DNA of 64,000 nt, from the NCBI GenBank assembly GCA_021018995.1, contig CM037586.1, forward strand, positions 151,074,060-151,138,059, in the 5' to 3' direction. Made by a program: the position numbers and the translations under genes. Position 1 is the first letter of the stretch; every line of letters starts with the position of its first letter. The notes under the pieces were generated by a model, which saw only the letters and a list, made by a program, of their open reading frames with translations, was not told the origin of the DNA and did not search any database. This stretch comes from Chloranthus sessilifolius. Its lineage: Eukaryota > Streptophyta > Magnoliopsida > Chloranthales > Chloranthaceae. Below, piece after piece: positions 1 to 11,948 of this stretch.

Positions 1-74
1 TTGACAACCTTAAGTGGAACCATGGTAACAAAAATCATAACCTTGAGCAATTAATTCCGAAAAATTAGAAAAAG

Positions 75-492
75 AAGTACCTTTAAATTCACCCATTGAA
101 TCTTTGAGTTCACCCATGTTGAAACACATTGACTTTGTTGAATCAGATGATGGAGATTCTTTATCGTCCCAATCTTTCAGACAATGGATTTTGAGATCAT
201 GGGTGTATCATCAGAAGGTCAGTTTTTTATTTCATGTGGTACACACCCAAAAAAATGACCTTAAAATTAATTTTAAGCGTGCATGTAATGTTATGGTCAC
301 TTTTCTAAAATGTGTGCCATATGAAATAAAATATTGGTCGTCTAATAGTATGCCCTGGATCTCAAGATCCATCATATGATAGATTGGAACAATAAAAGAT
401 TTATATCGTCTGATTCAACAGCCAATGTGTTTCAAGATGGGTGAACTCAAAGTTTCGGTAGTTCCGGTAGGTAAGTGGATTTAAATGTACCC
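75..492. mobile_element. M1-family foldback MITE
   Basis: The two ends are inverted: AAGTACCTTTAAATTCACC on the left, and GTGGATTTAAATGTACC on the right. The body is one long hairpin, with a left-arm block around 'gatggagattctttatcgtc' mirrored on the right. Flanks TTAGAAAAA and TTTTAAAAA match at 7 of 9 positions, so the TSD is decayed. The family is defined by the complete copy at 18479-18885. No coding capacity is seen; the ORF across it reads through hairpin sequence. Confidence 0.7.
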
Positions 493-724
493 TTTTAAAA
501 AATGCATTTGTCATTCTCCATGCCAAGTGAAAATTTTCTTCTCTTGACTAATCCAGGATGAGTTGTAGGTTAACCATTATATGCTTAAATTATTTTTCCA
601 AACTTTTAAACGTAATCTTAGCCTAACTAAAATTATTTGCATAAGCAAGTGTCATTGTTTTTGAATATTTTTACGGGTACAATTATTTGCACCCTTAGAA
701 AAATGTAATCTTAGCCTAACTAAA

Positions 725-1030
725 ATGAGAATCTCATTATTGACTGCTTTGAATTAGACAATAAAGATTATTTTTTGTTTCAATCTTCCACATATGGGAT
801 TATGAGACCATGGGCGTACCATCAGACAATAATTTTTGATTCCATGTGGTACCCATCTAAAAAATGTGACCCAAAAATCATATAGCACACACTAGGCTTA
901 AATGTGATTTAAGGGTGCATTTTTTAAATGCGTGCCACGTGGAATAAAAAAATGGCTATCTAACGGAACGCCCATGATCTCAAGATCCTTTGTATCGAAG
1001 ATTGGAAAGAAAAATGATCTCTCTTGGCTA
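725..1030. mobile_element. M1-family MITE, decayed copy
   Basis: It shares the M1 blocks 'gaccatgggcgtaccatcaga', 'tccatgtggtaccca' and 'gcccatgatctcaagatcc' in the same order and mirrored arrangement as the other copies. The outer ends are not clear, so the borders are approximate. Confidence 0.55.
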
Positions 1031-1077
1031 ATTGGAAGCTATACCAATGGTGACCAGATTACCATTTCAACTGTTTC

Positions 1078-4000
1078 TGTCACGACCCGAAATTCTATCC
1101 CATTCCGAAGGCCTAGAATTTCGAGTTATGACCCGCACATATCCCGGATATGTTAAGCGGACATACACCTAATCAGAGTTCTCGCGCAATAATGGTTCCA
1201 TGAAATCTAACAAATAGGGTGAAATATAAATGCAATCATAAATACTGAATAAGTGTGATAAAACCACAATCCACCAATAAAATGTAAATCCAGTCGGAGA
1301 CAAATCCGATAAAATAAACTATAAAATTTGCAATACTAGTATAAATAAAACTCAATACCAAATCACAATGATTAGTAACCGGCACTCAAATCAAAATCAA
1401 CACTGTAGTCCTCCTGATAACCGGCAGCGTCACCCTCCAAAGGGTCCTGATACTCAAAGCCTGCGGGATCAATGAAATCAACGTCAGTGAGATTTGGATA
1501 GCTGGCGTCTACTCCACTAGCGATGTCACCTGTAGCTGTTAGATTAACGTGGGATGAGTTTACTTAGTCATGTAAACTGAGTGGGTTACATCACCAATCT
1601 ATCCCATAATACTCAGGTGCATTGTGTGTGCATCTTGTGAGCGATAAACATAATATCTCAAAGTAGATAACAAGAGAAAGATAAAATCATTTGTATATCG
1701 TAAAACTTATATCATATCATAAATATAAGACTATGATTTAGACACTCATATCCTAACGTATCTTACCATATCTCATAACATATCATATCATGTCTTATTA
1801 TCATTCTTGCACATACGTCTGTACATCGCATGAGCATAACTAACATACTCATGAAATCCTAAACGACTTGTGCGAGAGTAGCTGCTCGAGCTACTATGGG
1901 AGGGTCAACATAGTATCATACCACTATATCATAACGCCATCATGTTATACTCATACTCCACCACCCAGTCAATGGGGAGACATAATGGCCAAAGTCACTC
2001 ATAACATACTCATACTAATAATCTCTCCCAGAGATCCGTCTTGGCTGAAAGACGTTGTTGCCCTTACGGTGGCTACTCAAGGAACGACACGTATAGAGAC
2101 TTAAATTCTTTATCTTTTGCTGACCTATACAGCGATGTCTTATTATCGTACTCGCATCATAACTTATCTTATCTCATACTCATATCTTATCATACTCTTA
2201 TACTTAATCCTAGGATAAATTATAGTGAGACAAATTTCTTAATTCACGCTTCTCAAGAAAAAGATTTCGTAGTAACCTGGATGTACTTCGTGTGATAGTC
2301 TATACTACCATAGAGGTGTTGCATCCGTACATGGACGCCAATATTTTGAGTTTCACGTGACCGTAGAAGAAACCTCACCATAGCTAATGCCTATGGTCGA
2401 ACCTCATAACTTAACTCATAATTTATACTATCATATTTGAACTCGGGGTGATCGGGTCACCGTATATGCCACTGTATACAAGGTTACACTGAATTCACAC
2501 TCACCCGACTCGTCATGGGTCCCATTCCACCATGAGTTGTAAGGCATGTGAATACGGTGTATTTCTCGCTTCAATACTATCTCAGCGAATCACCAGGCCC
2601 AAGCGTAGGCATGATCTCATACACTTTCGTACTCATGATCTAACATATCCTTAGCTAGTATGAATTGATTAAGTTGAAAATACAAAAGTATCACATATAC
2701 AGAACGGTTTACACTTCGATTTTGATTATGTTTATATTTATATTTATTTACATAACACACCAATATAATTATAAAATAGGGTTATAAGTGTGATTTTAAT
2801 AATCGTAAAGGTCAGAGTTCGATTTCATAAAGGCATCGAAGTTCTAACACTTTGTGTTATCAAAGAGGTCGCGTTGAAGCGACAAAATTGAGAGATATAT
2901 ATAATAATTAGATAATTAAATTAAATGGTATTTATACTTATTAAGTTATAATTTATCATGACCATCGATCGAAAGACCTTATAATATAATATACATATGA
3001 ACTTTGGTTATGAGAATTAGAAAATAACACTAAATTTGATTAGCCTTGAGTCATTCAAAATTGAACCCGACTTATTACTCTATTTTGACCTCTAAAACGT
3101 CAGATTCGTGAAATGACTATTTCACACAAAGTTGTAAAGCTCGCTGTCTTCTTTTCAATGCCATAAGAATTGTATTAATCCAAGGTCGGAGGAAAACGTT
3201 ATGATCAAAATACCGAGACTAATACATCGATGGTCACGAGCTCGGGTTCGGGGCCGCAAATTCGGGTTCGTAGCCACGAGTTCGGACCTGAAACTTCAAG
3301 ACGGTGCAATCTATTATTCTTTAAAATAAAATAAAAATATAATTTAATTTTTAGGCTTAATTAATTTTAAATAAATAATAATATAGACTTGCAACAATAA
3401 TATATATTATTATAGTCTTAGTAGAAGGATAAATTTCTAACTATATAGATTTGAAAATAAACAATATCAATATGATATTATGCCAATTAAGTCAATCTAT
3501 CAAATTTATAAATATTAGAGTTTAATTAATTTTACAGATTTAAAAGAGGAAGTAAACATATTAAATATGCAGAGCTAATAGAAGGTAAAATATTAATGGC
3601 CCAAACAAAAGAGATTCTTAAAAAGATTTATCATACTTAATGGCCTAAACATACAGATTTATCATACTTAAAGATATTTATGTTTTAATTAGTATGTAGA
3701 TTTAAAAGGAAGTAGACATATTAAATATACAGACCTAATAGAGGGTAAAATATTAATAGCCTAAACAAAATGATTCTTGAAAAGAAAAGAGAAATAATAT
3801 ATAAACCCGATTTACAGAATATACAACTTTCAAGGGAAAGCATATATTAAAATATAGGTCTATTAATTTATGAGATATTTGGGTTTAAATAAGATTTTTA
3901 AACCCGTCGATGTGCGATCAAACGCATCCTACGCGACGGGATCTGAGAAGAACAAGATGGATTGATGGGTACCCACCTCTTGAAGCGTGAACGGAACATC

Positions 4001-4298
4001 AACGGCGATTCGGGTTGAAAAGGTCGATGCGCAGAGCGTCGGTTCGTCTAAGTCTTGAGAGAGAATGATTTTTTTATTATTATAGAGAGTAGAGAGTTTT
4101 TAAAGTTTTATTTATAATGGTATAAAGTTTTAGGTCAACTCTAATTAACATTTTTCGTAGAAGATTTAATAAAATAAGTGATTTTTACACGGCATAAGAA
4201 TTCATACGTAACTTGGATAGCTTGAGAAAAGGTTTCGTTCCAGTGCTTTGTAGAAGTACCGAAGCAATTGGTGTTTCTCTCCCGAAATTACAGTTATA
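1078..4298 (-). mobile_element. Inverted partial gypsy-type LTR, left arm
   Basis: This is an LTR in minus orientation, running from its U5 end (TGTCACGACCC as read on the plus strand) inward. It lacks the first ~250 bp of the LTR: homology with the right arm stops at 4298, where 'cagttata' passes into unrelated 'aagaggggga'. It is longer than the matching part of the right arm because of extra AT-rich repeats near 3540-3830. ORFs in it, such as 2041-2295, are mirrored in the other arm and have no recognisable domain. Confidence 0.75.
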
Positions 4299-4580
4299 AA
4301 GAGGGGGACCCTACCTTGATGATATAAAATATTAGGTATTATAAATATGAAAGTTTTACAAGTGATTCGAGATTAATAGAGATGATGATGCTACTTTTTA
4401 ATCAATGCCTAATTTTTGAAGACGAAAATTTTTAAGGAGGGAAGAATGTAATGACCTTGATTTTTATTAATGTTGAATCATTAACTTTTAATGAGAAGCT
4501 GAGATTATAAAAAAGTATCCTGAACTCATCGCCTCATGTACGTAATTTTCGAGGACGAAAATATTATAAGGGGGAGAGAA
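4299..4580 (+). mobile_element. Gypsy 3' internal remnant with polypurine tract
   Basis: This stretch precedes the right-hand LTR. It ends in the purine-rich sequence ATAAGGGGGAGAGAA immediately before TGTAACAATCC, the usual arrangement of polypurine tract and LTR start in plant Ty3/gypsy elements. The preceding 'tttcgaggacgaaaat' matches the same position in the complete gypsy element of this window (40297-40328). A second, similar junction lies 134 bp upstream: AAGGAGGGAAGAA then TGTAATGACC at 4447. No protein-coding part of the element remains. Confidence 0.7.
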
Positions 4581-7500
4581 TGTAACAATCCGGATTTTTT
4601 GACTTTATTTTAACGGTGTTAGATGATGTACCACACTATGCACCGTGCTAACGCTCCACATCGAAATCGGAATCCGCCCTTTAAAATAGAAATTTTATAA
4701 TTTTTTCTATATAAAAATTAGACTCATTGTGAAGTGTTCGTCGATACGATTCTAACGATATATAATTTGACGACTTCTGACAAGAATATAAAAAGTTATG
4801 CCCATTTTAAGTGATCAAGCAAGTCAAAGGGTATAACTGTAATTTCGGGAGAGAAACACCAATTGCTTTGGTGCTTCTACAAAGCGCTAGAACGAAACCT
4901 TTTCTCAAGCTATCTAAGTTACGTATGAATTCTTATTCCGTGTAAAAATCTCTTATTTTATTAAATTTTCTAAGAAAAGTGTTAATTAGAGTTGACCTAA
5001 AACTTTATACCATTATAAATAAAATTTTAAAAACTCTCTACTCTCTATAATAAAAAAAAAATCATTCTCTCTCAAGACTTAGACAAACCGACGCCCTGGG
5101 AATCGACTTTTTCAACCCGAATCGCCATTGATCTTTCGTTCACACTTCAAGAGGTGGGTACCCATCAATCCATTTTGTTCTTCTCAGATCCCGTCGCGTA
5201 GGATGTGTTCAATCGCGCATCGACAAGTTTAAAAATCTTATTTAAACCAAAATATCTCATAAATTAATAGACCTATATGTTTAATATATGCTTTCCCTTT
5301 ACTTCATCTTTTATATCTGTAAAATTAATTAAACTCTAAGATTTATAAATTTGATAGATTAACTTAATTAGTATAATATTATATTGATATTGTTTATTTC
5401 CAAATCTATATAGTTAAAAATTTATCTTTCTACTAAGACTATAATAATATATATTATTGTTGCAAGTCTATATTATTATTTATTTAAAATTAATTAAACT
5501 CAAAAATTAAATTATATTTTTATTTTATTTTAAAGAATAATAGATTGCACTGTCTTGAAGTTTCAGGTCCGAACTCGTGGCTATGAATCCGAATTCACGG
5601 CCCCGAATTCGAGCTCGCAACCATCGATGTGTTAGTCTCGGTATTTTGATCATAATTTTTTACTCCGACTTTGGATTAATACGATTCTTACGGCATTGGA
5701 AAGAAGACAGTGAACTTTACAACTTTGTGTGAAATAGTCATTTCACGAATCTAATGTTTTAGAGGTCAAAATAGAGTAACAAGTTGGATTCAATTTTGAA
5801 TGACTCAAGAATATTCGAATTTAGTATTATTTTCTAATTCTCATGACCAAAGTTCTTGTGTATATTATATTATAAGGTTTTTCGATCGATGGTCATAATA
5901 AATCATAACTTAATAAGTATAAATACCATTTAATTTAATTATCTAATTATTATATATATATATCTCAATTTTGTCGCTTCAACGCGACCTCTTCGATAAC
6001 ACAAAGTGTTAGAACTTCGATGCTTTTATGAAATCGAACTCTGACCTTTACGATTATCGAAATTACACTTATAACCATATTCTATAATTATATTGGTGTG
6101 TTATGTAAATAAATATAAATATAAACATAATCAAAATCGAAGTATAAACCGTTCTGTATGTGTGATACTTTTATATTTATAACTTAATCAATTCATATGA
6201 GCTACGGATATGTTAGATCATGAGTACGAGAGTGTATGAGATCATGCCTACGCTTGGGCGTGGTGATTCACTGAGATAGTATCGAAGCGAGAAATGCACC
6301 GTATTCACATGTCTTGCAACTTATGGTGGAATGGGACCCATGACGAGTCGGGTGAGTGTGAATTCAGTGTAACCTTGTATACGGTGGCATATACGGTGAC
6401 CCGATCACCCCGATTTCAAATATGATAGTATAAATTATGATTTAAGTTATGAGGTTTGACCATAGGCATTAGCTGTGGTGAGGTTTCTTCTACAGTCACG
6501 TGAAACTCAAAATATTGGCGTCCATGTATGGATGCAACACCTCTATGGTAGTATAGACTACCACACGAAGTACATCCAGATTACTACGGAACATTTTTCT
6601 TGGGAAGCGTAAATTAGAAAAGTTGCTTCACTATAGTTTGTCCTAAGATTAAGTATAAGAGTATGATAAGATATGAGTATGAGATAAGATAAGTTATAAT
6701 ACGAGTACGATAATAAGCCATCGCTGTATAGGCCAGCAAAAGATAAAGAACTTAAGTCTCTGTGCGTGTCGTTCCTTGCGTGCCACCGTAAGGGCAACAA
6801 CGTTTTTCAGCTAAGACGAATGTCTAGGAGAGATTATGAGTATGAGTATGTTATGAGTGACTTTGGCCATTATGTCTCTCCATTGGCTGGGTGGTGGAGT
6901 ATGAATATGACACGAGGGCGTTATGATATGGTGATATGATACTATGTTGACCCTCCCATAGTAGCTCGAGCAGCGACTCTGACACAAGTCATTTAGGATT
7001 TCATGAGTATGTTAGTTACGCTCATGTGATTTACAGACGTATGTGCGAGAATGATAATAAGACATGATATGATATGTTATGAGATATGGCATGATACGTT
7101 AAGATATGAGTGTCTAGATCATGGTCTTGTATTTATGATATGATATGAGTTTTACGATATATAAATGATTTTATCTTTCTCTTGTTGTCTACTTTGAGAT
7201 ATTATGTTTATCACTCACAAGATGTACCCACAATGCACCTGAGTAGTATGGGGTGAATTGGTGGTGTATCCCACTGAGTTTACGTAACTAAGTAAACTCA
7301 TCCTACGTTAATCTAACAGCTGTAGGTGACATCGCTGGTGGAGTAGACGCCGGCTATCCAGATCCCGCTAACGTTGGTTTCATTGATCCCGTAGGCGTTG
7401 AGTGCCAGGAGCCTTTGGAGGACGACGCTGCTGATTATTAGGAGGACTATAATACTGATCTTGATTTGAGTGCCGGTTACTGATCATTATGGACTTGGTA

Positions 7501-7787
7501 TTGAGTTTTATTTATACTAGTATTGCGAATATTATAGTTTATTTTATCGAATTTGTCTTCGACTGAATTTACATTTTATTGGTGGATTGTGGTTTTATGA
7601 CACTTATTCAGTATTTATGATTGCATTTATATTTCACCCTATTTGTTGGATTTCACGGATTTCGTGAAACCATTATTGCGCGAGAACTCTGATTAGGTGT
7701 ATATTCGCTTAGTATATCCAAGATATGTGCGGGTCATAACTCGAAATTCTAGGCCCTCGGGATAGGGTAGAATTTCGGGTCGTGACA
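4581..7787 (+). mobile_element. Long gypsy-type LTR, right arm
   Basis: It runs from TGTAACAATCC to GGGTCGTGACA, so it has TG...CA ends and is 3,207 bp long. The polypurine tract directly upstream makes it a 3' LTR in plus orientation. A third member of the family is the interrupted solo LTR 29500-45638. A short patch at 5560-5625 contains repeated GAATTC/GAGCTCG-like words in the place where the solo LTR has GACGTC-like words. The ORF at 6558-6800 lies in the LTR and is not regarded as a gene. Confidence 0.8.
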
Positions 7788-8240
7788 ATTTCAGATTACA
7801 TTTTTCATTGAATGTAAGTAATGAAATCCTTTTTTCCCCCAAAGTATTTAGAGTTTCTCCCACCCACATGAACTTTTGTTATAGCCACACCGCTTAATAT
7901 TTTTTTCCTATTTTAAAGTATTTAACACCAATTAACTCTCTTTTATACCAACACACCAATCAAAATGTCTCCCTCTAACTTTAGCCTTCACTCTCTCTCT
8001 CCTACCTATGGATATGGGTTTTACTACGACTACCTGTGATGCCTTTGGATAACATCCTTTTTCGATTGGGTATGACTTCAATCATTCCTCAAGTTAGGCA
8101 ATTAGTAAATCATAGACATATTTTAGTCCGTAGTCTTTCATTCTCTCTCCCTGTCTCTCTCTGTCTCTAGTAGGCCACGATTCCCTGCAATTATAAGAAA
8201 TAGATCCGCTACTTGGTGTTAAATGTAATTAATTGGTGTG
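7788..8240. other. No gene seen
   Basis: AT-rich sequence with a TCTCTC-rich patch near 8145-8167. I see no ORF of note and no clear element ends. Confidence 0.5.
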
Positions 8241-8243
8241 TAA

Positions 8244-8394
8244 CTACAAAAAAATAAGATTATTAGCGACAGTTAAAAACTGTCGCTATTAACTAAAAAA
8301 TTGTCGCTAATACTCTCACCGACAATTTAGCGATAATTTTTTGGTTAATAGTGATAGTTTTTAGCTGCTGCTAATAATCTTATTTTTTGTAGTG
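8244..8394. mobile_element. CACTA-type MITE, decayed left end
   Basis: This is a hairpin with 'ctacaaaaaaataagatt' on the left and 'aatcttattttttgtagtg' on the right, and internal mirrored 'gacagttaaaaactgtcgct' sequence. It is the same family as the intact copy at 11302-11454. The left CACTA end has become AACTA and no 3 bp TSD is evident. Confidence 0.6.
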
Positions 8395-8433
8395 AGAGTG
8401 GTGTGTTGTCAAAAAATTTTAAGCATTGTGGCC

Positions 8434-8582
8434 AAGGATCAAAATATCAGATTTCGTTTCAGTTTCGGTCATGACTGAAACCGAAATTTTGCCGAAATCT
8501 TCCCATTAGTACATTTTAGACCCGAAATTTAGGTTCTCGGTTTTGGTTTTAGTGGGGACCGAAATCGAAATTTTGATCCATA
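8434..8582. mobile_element. M2-family MITE with 9 bp TSD
   Basis: The ends are AAGGATCAAAATATCAG and the inverted CGAAATTTTGATCCAT. Flanks ATTGTGGCC (8425-8433) and ATTGTGGCT (8583-8591) are a 9 bp duplication with one mismatch. A 9 bp TSD is typical of Mutator-like elements. The body is a hairpin of 'ccgaaatttcgg'-like words. It is 149 bp, the same length as the copy at 11791-11939. Confidence 0.8.
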
Positions 8583-9395
8583 ATTGTGGCTATAACAAAA
8601 GGTAGTTTGGCACTAACAGTTTCTAATATTTAATGTAAAAGTTAAAAAGTTGCAGGTTCAAATTATGGTAAAAGCAATATTATAAAAATAAAATCAAATA
8701 CATTTATAAAATGAAGCAAATGGATTATTTTAGAATATATTATTTGATTACATAATTCAATAAGGAAACAAGTAAGTTACAAGCTTAAATTGTGGAGAAA
8801 GGGTTTAATGTCTAGAGATTTCAAAATTAAAAGAACAAAGATGAAATAAGAAGTGCAAGTAAAGAAGCTAACATTAAGGAATATTTAGTTAAAATAGAAA
8901 GCATCTAATGTCATGCGAACATAAATTTCGAAATTAAAGCTCTACTTTATATTAGATGGTAGATTTGAAGAGGATATTTCAAATCGAGCTAATCCAGGCT
9001 TGCATATAATTAAGTAGGGCATTATGCGATCCAAGAATTCCATTTCAACTTAGAGGGCGTTTAATAAGACAACAGTAAGATCTGCCAAACTATATGGTAT
9101 GGGACGTTGGGTTATAATATTTCGTACTATAAAGTAGAGTGCTTAGATGAGTGAAACAATTAAAAAATAATAAAATTATTGACAAATATTTAAGAGAAAA
9201 TTCGAGAGTAACACCTAGAAACGAAAGAATTAATCACTATTATTTGAGATAATATAAACATGTCCATTGGTGGTCAATCACATACTTTACGAAGGATTGA
9301 GGCGCCGCAAGAATAAAGAAAGCAATGGAAGGGGGAGCCAATAGCAACTAGGAGGGAAGCAATGTAAAGTAATATGAAGGCTTTTATAGTGACAG

Positions 9396-9538
9396 ACAAA
9401 TTTCGGCCGAAACGATCGAGAACCTAAATTTTGGTTCTCAAATGTACTAAGGGGAAGATTTTGGCCAAAATTTCAGTTCAAAGTTCGGTTTTGGTCATAA
9501 ACGAAATTGAAAAGAAATCCAATATTTTGATCCTTGGT
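9396..9538. mobile_element. M2-family MITE, partial
   Basis: It contains 'caaatttcggccgaaacg' at the left and 'ccaatattttgatccttgg' at the right, with the same internal words as the two M2 copies that have TSDs. The left end looks shortened and no TSD is visible. Confidence 0.6.
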
Positions 9539-10060
9539 GAGAAAGAACTTAATGTTAAATAGAAACGAGAAGAGAAATAGGTTTTATAAAGCTGGCTCCA
9601 AATGTATGAGATAAGGCGATGATAACAATAAAAGAAAAAAAGCACAAAAAGAGAGACAGATAGTACAACAACCATCGGTGACAAGTTAATTAGGGTTGAT
9701 GAGCAACCTTCAAAGGAAGTTTATTTATTTATTTTAAGTTACGCATGAAAGCAACCATGAAGCTAATAAGTCATCATCCTTGGTATGCCTAGTTGTAAAT
9801 GCAACAAGCGGCAATATAGAATTTGGCCACAGTGGGGCATGGATGGCCTATCGCTCCTAGATTGGAACCACCATTGATGGCAAGTTGGCAGCAATAGTCA
9901 TACTATGAGACAAGATGGTTGAAGCACTCTCAACCTCCATCTCCAAGTCTTATTTGTGTTCTTGTGATTTTTCTTTTCTTCTCTATTTCTGGTCAATGAA
10001 ATGCAAGTGTAAACCCTAAAGTGGTAGGGCTTACTAAAGCCCTCAAGTACATGTCTCAAG

Positions 10061-10720
10061 TAGGGCTCTCATTGGGTCGGGCCGGTCTGCCCGAATTTTG
10101 GCTTGCTCCTGACTCGAAAAAAGTAGTATTTTCTATCAAGCAACCAACCCGGTATCTAAACCGGACTAAACATGTTGCAACCCAGATAAATTCGGGCCGG
10201 GCTTGGGTTGAGTGTTCCAACACTCAGCCAGTACTCGACTCGAATAATATATATATATATATATACTTATCCTTTTAAAATTATTAAAAAAAAATCTTTT
10301 AATTAAATATAATTTATTTAAATGCCCTGAGATTAATCGTTGTCCGTTATAACCATGGTTCAACGAATTAAAATGAAATATTTGAATAAAAGCATGTACC
10401 TGAGCATCTATAATGTTAATATAATTATTTAATTAAAATTTTAACCTTCTTCAAACTTTTATTAGAAAAAAAAACAGCTCAAGCCCAACCAAATTTTATT
10501 AGAAAAAATAGTCCAAAAGAAAGCACAACCAAATTTTATTAGAAAAAAAAGCAAAAAAAGCCCGGGAAAACTTCCAAGCCTGACACGGTAGGGGCCGGCT
10601 TGGGTTGAGTACATTGCAGCTTGGGTTAGGGCCAGGCTGAAATATTGGGAACTTGGCCCGAATAGGTTAGGGTTGGGTTGAACCCTAGCAAGGCCCTAAT
10701 CCGGCCCATTGAGTGCCCTA
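10061..10720. mobile_element. Nonautonomous hAT element, 8 bp TSD
   Basis: The left end TAGGGCTCTCATTGGG is inverted on the right as CCCATTGAGTGCCCTA. The 8 bp flanks are identical: GTCTCAAG at 10053-10060 and at 10721-10728. An 8 bp TSD is the mark of hAT elements. The 660 bp interior has GC-rich 'gggttgggtt' ends, an (AT) run at 10247-10264 and A-rich segments, with no transposase coding. ORFs 10021-10278 and 10166-10363 lie in this noncoding element. Confidence 0.85.
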
Positions 10721-10867
10721 GTCTCAAGAGCCCCAACATGATCCCTATCAAATAAAGCCTCACTATATGCAATTACTTGATTATCTTCCCTTGAACATTT
10801 CTATCTTGCAAGCTTACAATTTTTCAAAATGATACCTTAATTTATAACCTTACATTCGTTTCTCTTA

Positions 10868-11235
10868 ACCCGAGTTCTATGTGCTAAAATTAGTGATTGC
10901 TTTGAATTAGATGATGGAGAACCTTTTTTGTCACAATCTTACATGCAATAGATTTTAATATTATGATATCATATGGTCGGATGTTGATTTCACGTGATGC
11001 ACATCCCAAAAAGTGAACATGATCATGGACATGCATATAGCGTGTCTTCGGATAACTTTTTGGGATGTGTGGCACTTGGAATCAAAATTTGACTCTCAAG
11101 ATCTATTATATAGAAGATTAAGATGAAAAATGGTCTCCATCATCTGATTCAAAGTAGTCGATGGTTTAGCACGTGATACCTAAGTTGAGAAGACAGAATC
11201 TCAGTTTGTAAATAAAGGCACTTTTTCCAAAATGA
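10868..11235. mobile_element. M1-family MITE
   Basis: It carries the M1 blocks 'gaattagatgatggaga', 'tcacgtgatgcacatccc', 'gtgtggcacttggaatca' and 'gtttagcacgtgatacc', with the last ending in 'aaataaaggcactttttcc', which resembles the family terminus. It is degraded and no TSD could be assigned. Confidence 0.55.
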
Positions 11236-11301
11236 GAATTAAAAGGATTCTCAAGAACTAGGATGACATTGTGCTGGTGCACCTCATGCAGGTCTTGCTG
11301 G

Positions 11302-11454
11302 CACTACAAAAACAAGGTGTTTTAGCGGCACAGGCGGTTAAGGCAACTTTTGGTAGTGACAAGATTAATAGCGGCAAATTTTGGTAGTGACAAGATTAAT
11401 AGCAGCAGTTTTTTGTTAAAAAAACTGCCGCTAATAGTCTTATTTTTTGTAGTG
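11302..11454. mobile_element. CACTA-type MITE with 3 bp TSD
   Basis: The ends are CACTACAAAAAC and TTTTTTGTAGTG, flanked by TGG on both sides (11299-11301 and 11455-11457). CACTA termini with 3 bp TSDs are the mark of En/Spm elements. Inside are a short duplication of 'ttttggtagtgacaagatt' and mirrored 'cggcagttttttt' arms. It is 153 bp and noncoding. Confidence 0.85.
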
Positions 11455-11790
11455 TGGTACACCTAATGTAGTAGGATTCTAAGAGAAAATAGTAAAAAGA
11501 TAAACATTAATCTCAAGAAAATATAGTAAAAACAAATTTAAAATGTAAATATAAAGATGGATATTTATGATTGAAAGGGCATTTACATAACTAAGTTTTA
11601 TGTAGGGGGTTTATTGGATATTTAAAAAAAATGGGGAGGATTTAGAAAAGCAACTTTAAAAGGTAGAGATTTTAGAAAATTTCCCTAAAAGCTATCAATT
11701 CTAGATCAGGTATAGGAATTTGGAATCACATATTTTTAAAAAAACTGGAGCCTTTGTGCACTCATAATAACATCCTTAGTACTCTAGCAT

Positions 11791-11939
11791 AAGGATCAAA
11801 ATTTCGGCTGAAATTATCGGTTTCAATCCCCACTGAAAAGATAATTTGGACCGAAATTTCGGTCATTTTTGTATAGGACCCAAAATTTCGATTTCGGGCC
11901 CCTCTAAAACGTTAAAGATACCCGAAATTTTGATCCTTG
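11791..11939. mobile_element. M2-family MITE with perfect 9 bp TSD
   Basis: The ends AAGGATCAAAATTTCGG and CCGAAATTTTGATCCTT are perfect inverted repeats. CTCTAGCAT occurs at 11782-11790 and 11940-11948, a perfect 9 bp TSD. This is the reference copy of M2 in the window and points to Mutator-like mobilisation. It is 149 bp and noncoding. Confidence 0.88.
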
Positions 11940-11948
11940 CTCTAGCAT

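Larger units (their letters stand above)
1078..7787. repeat. Giant head-to-head LTR inverted repeat
   Basis: Left arm 1078-4298 is the reverse complement of 4832-7787 over almost its whole length. Examples are TGTCACGACCC at 1078 against GGGTCGTGACA ending at 7787, and the block 'ggtgtttctctcccgaaatt' near 4270 against its mirror near 4845. Both outer ends are the same LTR end (U5 side). Flanking 5-mers are GTTTC (1073-1077) and ATTTC (7788-7792), a 4 of 5 match, as if the whole palindrome had been inserted as one unit. The centre (4299-4831) is not inverted. A transcript across it could fold into a hairpin with arms near 3 kb. The arms differ by scattered substitutions and indels, so it is not recent. 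Confidence 0.85.

Noticed and set aside
2041-6800. Mirrored ORFs at 2041-2295 and 6558-6800
   Set aside because: They are the same LTR sequence read in opposite arms of the inverted repeat; no domain, and they end at different places.
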